A DNA stretch of 64,000 nucleotides from Tatumella saanichensis (GTDB lineage: Bacteria; Pseudomonadota; Gammaproteobacteria; Enterobacterales; Enterobacteriaceae), in assembly GCF_000439375.1 (NCBI RefSeq), contig NZ_ATMI01000002.1, positions 62,001 to 126,000 on the forward strand, read 5' to 3'. Each line of letters begins with the position of its first letter. The first letter of the stretch is position 1. Made by a program: the position numbers and the translations under genes. Positions 1-8,342 of the stretch are shown one piece after another. The notes below the pieces were generated by a model, which saw nothing but the letters and a program-made list of their open reading frames with translations, did not search any database and was not told the DNA's origin.

Positions 1-2001
1 ACTCAGTGTAACCACTGGGGCTAAATTGGCATTAGACCAGCGTCCCCACGCTTCATTGCGCGACAGTCCGCTAAAGCTCTCAACAGACTGCGGTGCGCCA
101 GGCAAGGCAAACAGATAGCGGTCGGACGGATAACGGATCGTGTTATCAGGGACTTTCAGCAAGGCGATGGCCTTATCATACTGTTCTGCTGACAACGTCT
201 GTTGCGGGAAGGTCACCTGGCCTTGCCACTCTGGTGAGGTGATTTCGGTGATCTGCGGCTGACCGCCCAACTGCCCGTGGGTATAACAGAGCGTGCTGGA
301 TAATGCCAGTGCTGGATCCCACAGCCGGCCGGCTTTATAGCATTTATCAATCCAGACAAATTTATCCTCTGCAGTGAAACGGCTCAGGCGGGCAGAGAGC
401 GTCTCGGCATAGACCCCTTCAGGAATAGGCTCGACTTTATCGCTCTCCACCCGCACCAGCACCGGCAGTTTAAACACCGAACCGGAGAAGCTGAGGGTAT
501 TTTTAGCGCTGTCCACGGTAAAACGGTCAATATTGCGCGGGAATTTCCACAAGCTAATAATGTCCGGCTTCCATTGCATCACTTTCTGCGGCAGGTCGGG
601 GAAGAGCGCGGATAAAGAGGGCGCTGACAGGGTACTGCGCCCGAGACCTAATTGGTCTCCGCCGCCGAGAATATCGAGCAGTGTAGCGCCGTTATCTAAG
701 GTACTGCGGGGTGCATCAATTTGCTGCGCGTGTGGCTGATCGCCGCGGATGATAAAGAAGGTATCATGGCGCGGATAACGGGTTAGATAACGGTAGGCGG
801 TATTGTTCATCGCCAGATGATCAGAGCCGACCACAATCACCGTATTTTTGAACCAAGGTGAGGCTTTGATCCGCTCGATCAGTCGGGCGATATGCTGTTG
901 AGAGCAGGCTACCGCCGCCAGCGACAGATTGTTTTTTCCCTCGTAATCGTAGGTTTTCCGCTGACAACTGGCGGAGATAAAACCATCAGGGTGATGGGTA
1001 TCCACGGTGAGGGCAAACAGGGCGAAGCGTTGTTTCTGTTGTGATAACTTCTGATATTTATCAAAGACCTGGTCGAGAACGGTATCATCATAAAAGCCCC
1101 AGTTATTACGATACGCCGGGTCAGAGACTTGGCTTTTCAGCTCCTCCGAGCCTTCCATATGCTGCGCGTCAAAGCCGTGGGAGCGCAGAAAAATATCTTT
1201 CCCCCCAAAGCGCAAGTCAGCTCCTTGAATAAACCAGTTTTGATAACCGGAGTTCTTCAGGATATCTCCCAGACAGAGACTCTGTGGATAGAAACTAGAC
1301 AGTGACGAGGAAGCATTACCTTCAAACGGGGCGAACAGCGGGATGCCACACTGGGAGGCGACCATTCCGGCAATAGTATAATCGGTACCTGGAAGCTGTG
1401 CGGTGGCAGTGAAATCTAAACCGGACTGCATCTGCTGGTTAAGTTGTGGGGCCAGGTCGGGAAACGCTGGGTTGAAGTAGGTTCTTTCCAAGCTTTCCGC
1501 ATAGATATAGACCACGTTCAGAGACGGATTGTTAATCACCGAGGGGGGTGTTTTATAGTAGTCCTCAAAATCTGATCCACCGCTTTGCTGGTGAGAAACC
1601 ACCAATGCTTTGACTTGGCGGAACGCTGGACTGGTATTGATGGAGATCAGCGCCATGAGACAGGCCACGGAGCTCCAGCCGAAATGGTGGCGGTGATTAC
1701 GTTTACGCAGCAGCCGCGACAGTGCCCAGAAGATCACCACGATCATTAGAATAAGCCCAGCGGCGGGCAGCCAGTATTTACGAGTACCGGCACCGCTGAG
1801 GTTACTGGTCAGGGTGTAGAGCACAGCATCGGTAATGCCGTTACCGGTGAAGTAGTTGCTGGCTAACAGCAGCCCGTTGAGCAGTAGAAAGCTGAGTAAT
1901 AGCGCACAAATCACCGCAAACCACAGCCGGTGCCTACCAGCTTTACGGGCATAGACGACCAACGCGGCGATAAAGAGTCCTGAGGATAAAAGTTCTGACA
2001 C
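1..2001 (-). CDS. opgB: Phosphoglycerol transferase I, partial (C-terminus outside the window)
   Basis: Transfers phosphoglycerol from phosphatidylglycerol to periplasmic glucans (osmoregulated periplasmic glucan modification) at the inner membrane. The frame is open for 667 codons from a GTG start at 2001 to the left edge, so roughly 95 C-terminal residues are missing compared with the 763-residue E. coli protein. The start MSELLSSGLF matches the E. coli N-terminus, and AGGAG lies 9 bases before the GTG. Hydrophobic segments occupy about residues 1-100. A periplasmic alkaline-phosphatase-like sulfatase domain follows, with the conserved stretches NVVYIYAESLERTYF, QLPGTDYTIAGMVASQCG, TVDTHHPDGF and VGSDHLAMNN. 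In E. coli the next genes upstream are yjjA-dnaC-dnaT; here they are absent and a YbaK-family gene takes that place. Confidence 0.97.
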   Translation of the reverse strand, partial: MSELLSSGLFIAALVVYARKAGRHRLWFAVICALLLSFLLLNGLLLASNYFTGNGITDAVLYTLTSNLSGAGTRKYWLPAAGLILMIVVIFWALSRLLRKRNHRHHFGWSSVACLMALISINTSPAFRQVKALVVSHQQSGGSDFEDYYKTPPSVINNPSLNVVYIYAESLERTYFNPAFPDLAPQLNQQMQSGLDFTATAQLPGTDYTIAGMVASQCGIPLFAPFEGNASSSLSSFYPQSLCLGDILKNSGYQNWFIQGADLRFGGKDIFLRSHGFDAQHMEGSEELKSQVSDPAYRNNWGFYDDTVLDQVFDKYQKLSQQKQRFALFALTVDTHHPDGFISASCQRKTYDYEGKNNLSLAAVACSQQHIARLIERIKASPWFKNTVIVVGSDHLAMNNTAYRYLTRYPRHDTFFIIRGDQPHAQQIDAPRSTLDNGATLLDILGGGDQLGLGRSTLSAPSLSALFPDLPQKVMQWKPDIISLWKFPRNIDRFTVDSAKNTLSFSGSVFKLPVLVRVESDKVEPIPEGVYAETLSARLSRFTAEDKFVWIDKCYKAGRLWDPALALSSTLCYTHGQLGGQPQITEITSPEWQGQVTFPQQTLSAEQYDKAIALLKVPDNTIRYPSDRYLFALPGAPQSVESFSGLSRNEAWGRWSNANLAPVVTLS

Positions 2002-2363
2002 TGAAGGGTTCTCCTGCAAGGTCCTGTTTTCAGGATAAAAACAGCAGCTTGTCACTGCCGGTAACTGTTTTATTTCGCAGCAATCAGGCCTGGAGAAGGG
2101 GACATCTGAGGGTAATTTGGCACAGCACCATACTGTGTTTAGCGCCAATAGGCCCTTTCTCAAGTATAAAACATAATCGCCGGACTGCTGCGGCTAGCCC
2201 CCATCCCGGGGGCAGAGAAGGCAGTATGCCATGCTTTTGGCATCAGGAGGTTGATATCCGCATCAGGCTGAGGATGAGGTAGGCAAATTTCTGTGCAGAT
2301 GTGTCGGGGCACGATGGGATGAATGGGTAAGCAGCGGTGGCTAAGACTGCCACCGTCTGTGGC
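2002..2363. other. Intergenic region between the YbaK-family gene and opgB, with two hairpins
   Basis: No convincing gene is present. A perfect 7-bp inverted repeat (CGGTGGC/GCCACCG, 2335-2355, 7-base loop) lies just after the stop of the YbaK-family gene. It could end or stabilise that transcript, although no T-run follows. A second GC-rich hairpin (GCCCCC/GGGGGC, 2197-2213) lies in mid-gap. A third inverted repeat (CTGTTTT/AAAACAG, 2024-2044) sits just upstream of the opgB ribosome-binding site. The opgB promoter must lie here, but I could not pick one with confidence. Confidence 0.5.
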
Positions 2364-2822
2364 TCACTGGCTGACATCCACCCAGCGGGCTTGTGTCAGC
2401 TCCACCATACGTTGCGGAGAAATACGCACCATACTGTTGGTCGCGCCGGCGGCAGGCAGGACTTCGTCATAGGCCTGCAAGGCGACATCGCAGTAAACGG
2501 TCAGCGGGTTTTCCAGGCCGAAAGGGCAGACGCCGCCGACCGGATGACCGGTATAATCGATCACTTCATCTACGCTCAACATTCTGGCTTTATGGCCGAG
2601 TGTCTCTTTGAGTTTTTTATTATCCAGACGGGTATTGCCGCTCATTACAATCAGGATGATCTCCTGCTTCACTTTTAGTGACAGAGTTTTGGCAATCTGG
2701 CCTGGCTCGACCTGATGGACGCTGGCGGCCATATCGACGGTAGCGGTACTTTCTGGGGTTTCAATCACTTCAATATCAGGGGCATGTTCAGCAAAGAATG
2801 CCTGTACCGACTGCAGACTCAT
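2364..2822 (-). CDS. YbaK/EbsC-family aminoacyl-tRNA deacylase-like protein
   Basis: The 152-residue protein has the size and single-domain fold signature of the YbaK/EbsC (prolyl-tRNA-synthetase-associated) editing family, whose members hydrolyse mischarged aminoacyl-tRNAs in the cytoplasm. Visible marks are the conserved lysine in AKTLSLK (about residue 44), the segment RLDNKKLKETLG, the loop HPVGGVCPFGL near residue 95, and a C-terminal RISPQRMVELT. The GGVCPFG form differs from the GGISPLG-type loop of E. coli YbaK, so this is probably a different subgroup and its tRNA and amino-acid specificity cannot be read from the sequence. It stands alone on the minus strand, divergent from the DUF1435 gene. 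The family call is firm; the substrate is unknown. Confidence 0.85.
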   Translation of the reverse strand: MSLQSVQAFFAEHAPDIEVIETPESTATVDMAASVHQVEPGQIAKTLSLKVKQEIILIVMSGNTRLDNKKLKETLGHKARMLSVDEVIDYTGHPVGGVCPFGLENPLTVYCDVALQAYDEVLPAAGATNSMVRISPQRMVELTQARWVDVSQ

Positions 2823-2952
2823 GTTCTTCTCCAGGAATTTTTCAGGTTTAAAAAACTGCCATAACCGGCGATGACTGTAAATGTCCGCAGGGCGAAAACC
2901 CTCTGACTGCGATGAAAAAACAGTTTTGTGCTGAAGGGTGATAACATTAGTT

Positions 2953-2971
2953 GAAAATGATAACCATTATC
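2953..2971. promoter_or_regulatory. Candidate Fur box upstream of the DUF1435 gene
   Basis: The 19 bases GAAAATGATAACCATTATC match the Fur consensus GATAATGATAATCATTATC at 17 positions. The site lies 42 bases before the DUF1435 start codon, where a repressor would cover the promoter, and about 130 bases upstream of the divergent YbaK-family gene. Iron regulation of the DUF1435 gene is an inference from this match and its position. Confidence 0.7.
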
Positions 2972-3012
2972 ATATAGTGTTCCTAGCTGAGATCAACAGG
3001 GGAGGTCGGGGG

Positions 3013-3291
3013 ATGGAAGCGGCAATGGTTGCATCAGGGTCGTTGTGGGTAGTGAGCTGGATTCTGGGTAAAAAGATAGATAGCGGCTGGGGAGTGTTAT
3101 TGCCTTGCGCGGCATTGCCAGTGTTTGCCCTCTGGCATCCGGGCTTTGAACAGTGGCGGTTAGTGATGCTGGCGGCGTTTCTGCTGACATTGGTCACGCT
3201 GTTACATCCGCGATTACGCACTTATCTGCTATTACCTTCCTGCCTAGTGCTATCAGGGGGGATCGGCGCATTGATTGTGAATTTCTCTTAA
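3013..3291 (+). CDS. Small membrane protein of the DUF1435 family (YjjZ-like)
   Basis: This 92-residue protein has about three hydrophobic segments (roughly residues 3-17, 25-40 and 48-90) and almost no soluble portion, so it should sit in the inner membrane. The start at 3013 is chosen because GGAGG (3001-3005) lies 7 bases before the ATG; an in-frame upstream ATG at 2938 would run through the Fur box. Its place next to the leucine tRNA cluster is where E. coli carries yjjZ, a DUF1435 gene, and the size and hydrophobic pattern agree. No function is established for the family. The Fur box ahead of it suggests expression under iron limitation. Confidence 0.7.
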   Translation: MEAAMVASGSLWVVSWILGKKIDSGWGVLLPCAALPVFALWHPGFEQWRLVMLAAFLLTLVTLLHPRLRTYLLLPSCLVLSGGIGALIVNFS

Positions 3292-3377
3292 TACGGGTAA
3301 ACGATATTGACTGTCGAGGGAGACAAAGGATTTTTGCTGAACAACACAGGGAAAGAGAGAACTGCAGGGAGACAACG

Positions 3378-3464
3378 TGGTGCGAAGAGAGGGACTTGAA
3401 CCCTCACGTCCGTTAAGACACTAACACCTGAAGCTAGCGCGTCTACCAATTCCGCCACCTTCGC
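3378..3464 (-). tRNA. leuQ: tRNA-Leu (CAG), third copy in transcription order
   Basis: The 87-base gene reads on the minus strand as a class II tRNA with a GCGAAGG/CTTCGC acceptor stem, GGTAGACGC D-loop, anticodon loop TTCAGGT (anticodon CAG), long variable arm and TTCAAGTC T-loop. CCA is encoded. It decodes CUG. The sequence is identical to the two copies upstream, and the cluster corresponds to E. coli leuV-leuP-leuQ next to rsmC. I see no clear factor-independent terminator between it and the DUF1435 stop. Confidence 0.97.
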
Positions 3465-3490
3465 ATCGTGTTGTCTGTTCATCATTGTCC

Positions 3491-3577
3491 TGGTGCGAAG
3501 AGAGGGACTTGAACCCTCACGTCCGTTAAGACACTAACACCTGAAGCTAGCGCGTCTACCAATTCCGCCACCTTCGC
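3491..3577 (-). tRNA. leuP: tRNA-Leu (CAG), second copy
   Basis: This gene is identical over all 87 bases to its two neighbours, with anticodon CAG and encoded CCA. It is separated from the downstream copy by 26 bases and from the upstream copy by 33. The three are almost certainly cut from one transcript. Confidence 0.97.
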
Positions 3578-3610
3578 AGTATTCAGGATAATCATGAAAC
3601 ATGTGGTTAT

Positions 3611-3697
3611 TGGTGCGAAGAGAGGGACTTGAACCCTCACGTCCGTTAAGACACTAACACCTGAAGCTAGCGCGTCTACCAATTCCGCCACCTTCGC
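3611..3697 (-). tRNA. leuV: tRNA-Leu (CAG), first copy
   Basis: This is the promoter-proximal member of three identical 87-base leucine tRNA genes, with anticodon CAG and encoded CCA. A strong stable-RNA-type promoter lies 44 bases upstream (3741-3768). Confidence 0.97.
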
Positions 3698-3740
3698 CTA
3701 CCATCAATACAACAGTATTGTATTGTTACCACGGAGGCGC

Positions 3741-3768
3741 ATTGTAGAGATTTTCCACTCCGCGTCAA
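3741..3768 (-). promoter_or_regulatory. Promoter of the tRNA-Leu operon
   Basis: Read on the minus strand, a -35 TTGACG (3763-3768) and a -10 TACAAT (3741-3746) are separated by 16 bases and followed by the GC-rich discriminator GCGCCTCC. That pattern is typical of stringently controlled stable-RNA promoters. The transcript would begin some 35 bases before the first tRNA. Confidence 0.8.
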
Positions 3769-3862
3769 CTGATATTTCGTTGACGCGGGTGTAAACGCTG
3801 TAAAAAACAGCAGCGCTGCCAGTCGTTTAACGACTCAGTGTTCTGACGGCTTGTCGGTAGCG

Positions 3863-4894
3863 TTATTTTGCGCGGCTACCGCGACCGTAGACGCTGCGGT
3901 AAACGCGGAAACGTCCGGTTTGAGCCAGCACTTCATGGTTACCGAACGTTTCTTCCAGCACCTGCGGGTAGGGCAGGAAGGCATTGGCCACAATACGCAG
4001 CTCTCCGCCGGTATTCAGGTGTTTAGCCGCCCCGCGGATCAGCGCGTTAGCCGCTTCCAGGCTGGTCTGTAAGCCTTCATGGAACGGCGGGTTGGAGATG
4101 ATCAAATCAAAGCGGCCGCTAACATCGGAGAACACATTACTGGCAAACACTTCGCCTTCAACGCCGTTAGAGGCAAGGGTAGCTTCGCTGGCTGCCAAGG
4201 CCGCCGCATTGACATCCGCCAGCCAGAGACGCACTTTCGGTGAGTGTTTCGCTAGGGCTACGGACAGCACGCCGGCACCACAACCGAGGTCCAGTACTTT
4301 GCCTTTGGTATGCGGAGTCAGCGTTGACAACAATAGGGCACTTCCTGGGTCCAAGCCGTCGCGGCTAAACACTCCGGGCAAGGTGTCGATCACCAGACCG
4401 TCGCTCTGATACTGCTGACGGAAATCTGCGACATTAAATGACGGCTGCTTATCAAGACGACCGTGATACAGGCCACAGCGGCGCGCACTGTCAATCTTCT
4501 CAAGGGTCGCCCACTCAGCGGTCAGGGCTTCGGCACTGCGGACACCGCTGCGGTTTTCACCGATTACAAAGATATCACTGCCGACTGGCAGCAGTGACAG
4601 CAGGTTTTGTAACTGGAACTGGGCTTCCGGTTTGTTTTTCGGCCAGTAATACACCAAGGTGTCACAGCCACTGACCATCGCGGCATCGGCCACTAGGCTA
4701 AAGCTGGCATCTTCACCCATCTGCTGGCTCAATTTTTGCCAGTGGTGATATTGCTGGGTATGAACTTTGCGGGATGCGGTGTCCAGACGAGCTGGCAGAT
4801 CATCCTGCAGGTCCCCGGCAAATAAAACATGACGGGTTTCGAATTCTTCACTGTGGCGCAGTATCACTTCACTGGCCGGTGTATATACGGACAT
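3863..4894 (-). CDS. rsmC: 16S rRNA (guanine-1207-N2)-methyltransferase
   Basis: Methylates N2 of G1207 of 16S rRNA in the assembled 30S subunit, using S-adenosylmethionine. The 343 residues equal the E. coli length. The N-terminal half is the degenerate methyltransferase-like domain. The C-terminal half carries the SAM motif [12 protein letters not shown] (about residue 200) and the catalytic SNPPFHEG (about 268). AAGGAG lies upstream of the ATG. It is divergent from holD (104-base gap), as in E. coli, where rsmC also lies between the leucine tRNAs and holD. Confidence 0.98.
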   Translation of the reverse strand: MSVYTPASEVILRHSEEFETRHVLFAGDLQDDLPARLDTASRKVHTQQYHHWQKLSQQMGEDASFSLVADAAMVSGCDTLVYYWPKNKPEAQFQLQNLLSLLPVGSDIFVIGENRSGVRSAEALTAEWATLEKIDSARRCGLYHGRLDKQPSFNVADFRQQYQSDGLVIDTLPGVFSRDGLDPGSALLLSTLTPHTKGKVLDLGCGAGVLSVALAKHSPKVRLWLADVNAAALAASEATLASNGVEGEVFASNVFSDVSGRFDLIISNPPFHEGLQTSLEAANALIRGAAKHLNTGGELRIVANAFLPYPQVLEETFGNHEVLAQTGRFRVYRSVYGRGSRAK

Positions 4895-4997
4895 GTAGGC
4901 TCCTTATTCTTAAGCTCGGTGATTATAGTGCTTTGTTGGCGCATGTCCTATGGGTTTGCTAGCATAGAGCCGCAATCTTCTTTCTACGGACACCGGT

Positions 4998-5408
4998 ATG
5001 GCAGGCAGGCGCGACGCATTACTAAAGCAAATGGGGATCACCCAGTATCGTTTATACCGTCCCCGAGTATTACAGGGGGAGGTCGCGGTACGCCTGAAAC
5101 CGGAGACTCGGCTGGTGGTGGTCACCGCTGACAGCCTGTCGTTGGCGCAGAGGTTCCTTCAGGATGTGCTACACAGTCTTCACTTGGCGGAACATCAGGT
5201 GATGCTCCTGCCAGCTCGACAACTGGCGATGTTACCGACACCACTGCCTTGCGCAGTCTGGTTACTGGGCATTGACGCAGACAGGCAGTATGCAGAGATC
5301 CAACTGGCGACCCCGCCCTTGGCCGACCTTATTGATAACAGCGCCGAAAAACGCGCCTTCTGGCAGCAGATAACCACTTATGACAGTCATTTCTCTTCTT
5401 ACCTCTGA
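4998..5408 (+). CDS. holD: DNA polymerase III psi subunit
   Basis: Psi joins chi (HolC) to the clamp loader of the replicative polymerase and links it to single-strand-binding protein. The 136 residues (E. coli 137) begin MAGRRDALLKQMGITQY, matching the family's N-terminal chi-binding segment, and keep LQGE near residue 26 and WQQITTYD near the end. The last 29 bases overlap the start of rimI in another frame, so the two genes are translationally linked. Psi is a fast-changing protein; the call rests on these motifs together with the rsmC-holD-rimI order. Confidence 0.95.
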   Translation: MAGRRDALLKQMGITQYRLYRPRVLQGEVAVRLKPETRLVVVTADSLSLAQRFLQDVLHSLHLAEHQVMLLPARQLAMLPTPLPCAVWLLGIDADRQYAEIQLATPPLADLIDNSAEKRAFWQQITTYDSHFSSYL

Positions 5409-5820
5409 GGATCAGCCACAGGCGCTGGCCATCGAACAACGTAGCCATGCTTTTCCGTGGTCCGCGGAGACCCTTGCCACTAATTGCGGTGAGCGTTTTC
5501 TTAACCTGCGCCTCGACTTCGACGGTAAGATGGCCGGTTTTGCTATCACCCAAATCGTACTCGATGAAGCCTCGCTGTTTAATATAGCCATCGATCCGCA
5601 GTTCCAACGCCGTGGATTTGGCCGCCAGTTGCTGGAGCATTTGGTTGCTGCCCTCAGCGAACGTGGGGTACTGACCTTGTGGTTGGAAGTGCGTGAATCC
5701 AATCTGCCAGCCATTGCCCTCTATGAACAGATGGGATTCAACCAAGTATCACGCCGAGCACGCTATTATCCGACCGCTGACGGTCGTGAAGATGCCTTAA
5801 TGATGGCTCTGGTGCTCTAG
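5380..5820 (+). CDS. rimI: Ribosomal protein S18 alanine N-acetyltransferase
   Basis: Acetylates the N-terminal alanine of ribosomal protein S18. The 146-residue GNAT protein shows the HAFPWS segment (about residue 23), the acetyl-CoA loop QFQRRGFGRQLLEHL (about residue 76), ALYEQMGF (about residue 112) and the family tail YYPTADGREDALMMAL. The start lies inside holD (29-base overlap), as in relatives. yjjG follows 22 bases after its stop. Confidence 0.97.
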   Translation: MTVISLLTSEDQPQALAIEQRSHAFPWSAETLATNCGERFLNLRLDFDGKMAGFAITQIVLDEASLFNIAIDPQFQRRGFGRQLLEHLVAALSERGVLTLWLEVRESNLPAIALYEQMGFNQVSRRARYYPTADGREDALMMALVL

Positions 5821-5842
5821 ACCTTCACTTTGCGGAGATTTC

Positions 5843-6529
5843 ATGCTTACTCAGTTTGACTGCATCATTTTTGATGCTGATGAAACGCTTTTCTCGTTTG
5901 ACGCCTTCCATGGCCTGCAACGGATGTTTGAGGGTTATCAGTTTTCTTTTAGTGTCGAGGATTATCAGGCCTATCAGGCAGTGAATAAGCCATTGTGGGT
6001 CGCTTATCAGGACGGTGAGATCAGTGCCAGCGAGCTACAAACTAGGCGTTTTCTTCCTTGGGCGGAGCGTCTCGGCGTGCAACCGACCGAGCTGAATCAG
6101 CGTTTTTTGCAATCGATGGCGGAAATCTGCCAGCCCCTGGATGGGGCGGCAGCATTACTCGACAGCCTGAAAAGGAAAGTAAAACTGGCGATCATCACGA
6201 ATGGTTTCACCGCTTTGCAGCAAGCACGTTTGCAACGTACCGGTTTTAGTGGTTATTTTGATGCGGTCGTGATCTCCGAACAGGTGGGAGTTCCGAAGCC
6301 GGACCCGACGATTTTCGAGCATACCCTTAACCTACTAGGCAATCCGCCAGCTGAGCGGGTACTGATGGTCGGGGATACCCCAGAGTCGGATATTCTCGGC
6401 GGCATCCGTGCTGGCATGAAAACCTGTTGGCTGGATCATGGCCAGCGGTCACTACCTGAGACGATTTCCCCCACCTGGCAGGTACGAGATTTGGCTGAGT
6501 TGCGGGTGTTGCTGAACGGTCACCCCTGA
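5843..6529 (+). CDS. yjjG: Pyrimidine 5'-nucleotidase (HAD superfamily)
   Basis: The 228-residue protein belongs to the YjjG group of haloacid-dehalogenase-type phosphatases, which hydrolyse dUMP, dTMP and UMP; E. coli YjjG protects against non-canonical pyrimidines. Motif I is IFDADETLFSFD (residues 9-20), motif II is AIITNGFTA, the motif III lysine is in GVPKPDP, and motif IV is MVGDTPESDILGG. GGAG lies about 7 bases before the ATG. It ends the plus-strand run holD-rimI-yjjG. In E. coli prfC follows; here the minus-strand glyoxalase cluster does. Confidence 0.96.
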   Translation: MLTQFDCIIFDADETLFSFDAFHGLQRMFEGYQFSFSVEDYQAYQAVNKPLWVAYQDGEISASELQTRRFLPWAERLGVQPTELNQRFLQSMAEICQPLDGAAALLDSLKRKVKLAIITNGFTALQQARLQRTGFSGYFDAVVISEQVGVPKPDPTIFEHTLNLLGNPPAERVLMVGDTPESDILGGIRAGMKTCWLDHGQRSLPETISPTWQVRDLAELRVLLNGHP

Positions 6530-6545
6530 GGGCAACCGTTAGCGA

Positions 6546-7409
6546 TTACTGCGGAGAGTTGATCAGTTGCTGGTAAAAGGCGTTTGCCAGCGCTGACTGC
6601 TCCAGCGCCGGCGCGGCCAGATAGATATCGCAGGGCGCGATATTTTCCAGCGGGAAGTGATACAAGCCATCCAGTGCTGGATTATCTCTCATAAAACTCT
6701 CTGGCATCACGGTAAAGCCAAGGCCTTTACGCACCGCCGATAGGATCATGTCATAAGACTCAATGTCTGACTGACGGGCAAAACTTAGGTGCTCATGGCT
6801 GAGCCACTGACGGGCCAGTTGGTGATAAAAACATTTCTCGCCAAAACTGAATAAGGTCAGTGATGCAGCCTGTTTGGCAAAGGTTTGGCGATCGGCGAGG
6901 TGAGTCACCAGCGACAGACTTTCCGGCGCAAAGAAGTCAGTTTTCAGTGCCGGATGTTGTACCGGCCCATCCACCAGGATCATATCCAGTTCACCTTGCA
7001 GCATCTTCTCCATCAATGGCAGTGATGAGTCACAACTGATGTTGATCTGTACTTGGGTGTTCTGCTGCATAAACTCAATCACTGGGGCCTGTAAGCGTCC
7101 TTTCAGGGCCACATCCAGTACCCCAAGTTGCAGGGTACCCTGTAACTGGTCATGGCTGAAGAACGAGCGACACATGCGGCTTTGTTCAAGCAGTTGCTGC
7201 GCTTTTGGATAAAAGGCGCGGCCCTCAGGCGTCAGGGTCAGTCGTTGTTTATCTCTGTTGACCAGCGAGATACCGAGACTGGCCTCCAGCTCTTTTATTC
7301 GGGTACTGACATTGGAAGGAACACAACACATTTTATCTGCGGCGGCGGCAATACTGCCTTCTTCCACCAGCGCACAGAAGAAACTTACCTGATGCAGTTT
7401 AAGTAACAT
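6546..7409 (-). CDS. LysR-family transcriptional regulator
   Basis: The 287-residue protein has an N-terminal winged helix-turn-helix (residues 1-60, with GSIAAAADKMCCVPSNVSTRIKELE and the following LTLTPEG) and a periplasmic-binding-protein-like effector domain (about 90-287). It is the last gene of a minus-strand cluster, 21 bases after the AEC permease stop, so it is probably cotranscribed with the genes it may control; LysR regulators more often diverge from their targets. The effector is unknown. By context it could be a metabolite of the methylglyoxal/lactaldehyde route. The family call is sure; targets are inferred. Confidence 0.92.
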   Translation of the reverse strand: MLLKLHQVSFFCALVEEGSIAAAADKMCCVPSNVSTRIKELEASLGISLVNRDKQRLTLTPEGRAFYPKAQQLLEQSRMCRSFFSHDQLQGTLQLGVLDVALKGRLQAPVIEFMQQNTQVQINISCDSSLPLMEKMLQGELDMILVDGPVQHPALKTDFFAPESLSLVTHLADRQTFAKQAASLTLFSFGEKCFYHQLARQWLSHEHLSFARQSDIESYDMILSAVRKGLGFTVMPESFMRDNPALDGLYHFPLENIAPCDIYLAAPALEQSALANAFYQQLINSPQ

Positions 7410-7430
7410 ATGACCACCGCCCTGAGTGAC

Positions 7431-8321
7431 TTATAACACCTGATGCCAAATCGGCAGGGTGATAAATGAGAGTAAAATTCCGTAACTTTGCAGCGTATTG
7501 GCTAAATCAGGGCGTAAACCTGCCCGCTGAGCCATGATTGCTGCGGCGATCATCGGTGCCATACCGGCTTCTAACACCGACACATCCCCGCTATAGCCGT
7601 CGGGGCTAAACCACCGTGATAACAACCAGACCAGTGCTGGAGCGCCCACTAGCTTCCAGCAGGTACCTGCTACCAGTGGGGTGACCATGCCTCGTGCTGG
7701 ACGTAGGGCTATCTGTAATCCGACGGCGAACAACGCCAGCGGCGTCATGGTGGCACCGATACTGACCAGTGCGGCCTGGATCATTGCAGGTAGACCGCCG
7801 ACGGTTTTCAGCGCCAGGCTGATGACCAATGCGATAAACGGTGGAAACGTGATAATGCGCATCCCCACCGCCCGTAGGCTGATACGGCTCCCCGAGCAGA
7901 GTGCCATGACGATCACCCCTGCAGTGGAAAGCACAATAAAGCTGCCCAATTGGTCGGCGATCACCGCCACTTTTAGGCCTTCCGCACCGTAGTAACCTTG
8001 AATAATGGGATAGCCCATAAACGAGGTATTACCGATCCCCGCCACTAACATCAATACCCCGCACACCTCTCTGGACCAGCCCGCTAAACGGCCAACCAGC
8101 AGAGCGAGTGTGGCAGCCCCGAGAAACACCAGCCACATACTCATCACTGGAAACAGGCTGGAACTGCTGAAACGGGTTGAGGGGATCAGCGTCAGTATTA
8201 CGCATGGAAGCGCGATAGTGATTAACCACCAATTGATCGACGCCACCAGTTGGGGTGGAAATCTGCCAATTTGCCGGACAATGATGCCTGTCAGCAGACA
8301 AATAATCAGTAATAAATTCAT
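7431..8321 (-). CDS. AEC-family (auxin efflux carrier) permease
   Basis: The 296-residue protein is almost wholly hydrophobic, with about ten membrane segments in two halves. It contains the family-typical NTSFMGYPIIQGYYG (about residue 98) and a C-terminal APMIAAAIMAQRAGLRPDLAN. Proteins of this family move small carboxylates such as malate and malonate, or act as efflux carriers. Here the neighbouring AldA-like dehydrogenase would produce lactate or another acid, so an organic-acid substrate is plausible but unproven. AGGAG precedes the start codon. The 83-base gap to aldA upstream holds two tandem hairpins. Confidence 0.88.
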   Translation of the reverse strand: MNLLLIICLLTGIIVRQIGRFPPQLVASINWWLITIALPCVILTLIPSTRFSSSSLFPVMSMWLVFLGAATLALLVGRLAGWSREVCGVLMLVAGIGNTSFMGYPIIQGYYGAEGLKVAVIADQLGSFIVLSTAGVIVMALCSGSRISLRAVGMRIITFPPFIALVISLALKTVGGLPAMIQAALVSIGATMTPLALFAVGLQIALRPARGMVTPLVAGTCWKLVGAPALVWLLSRWFSPDGYSGDVSVLEAGMAPMIAAAIMAQRAGLRPDLANTLQSYGILLSFITLPIWHQVL

Positions 8322-8342
8322 CCGCTTTTCTCCTGATAGACG

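Noticed and set aside
2049-2282. A 77-codon plus-strand frame between opgB and the YbaK-family gene
   Set aside because: No ribosome-binding site, no recognisable protein features, and it crosses the hairpins of the intergenic region.
3288-3691. Minus-strand open frames with repeated MAELVDALASGVSVLTDVRV-type peptides
   Set aside because: They are translations of the three tRNA-Leu genes, a well-known false protein; the repeat is the tRNA sequence.
3378-3697. Regularly spaced direct repeats that might look like a CRISPR array
   Set aside because: The repeat unit is an 87-base tRNA and spacers are 26 and 33 bases; there are no cas genes.
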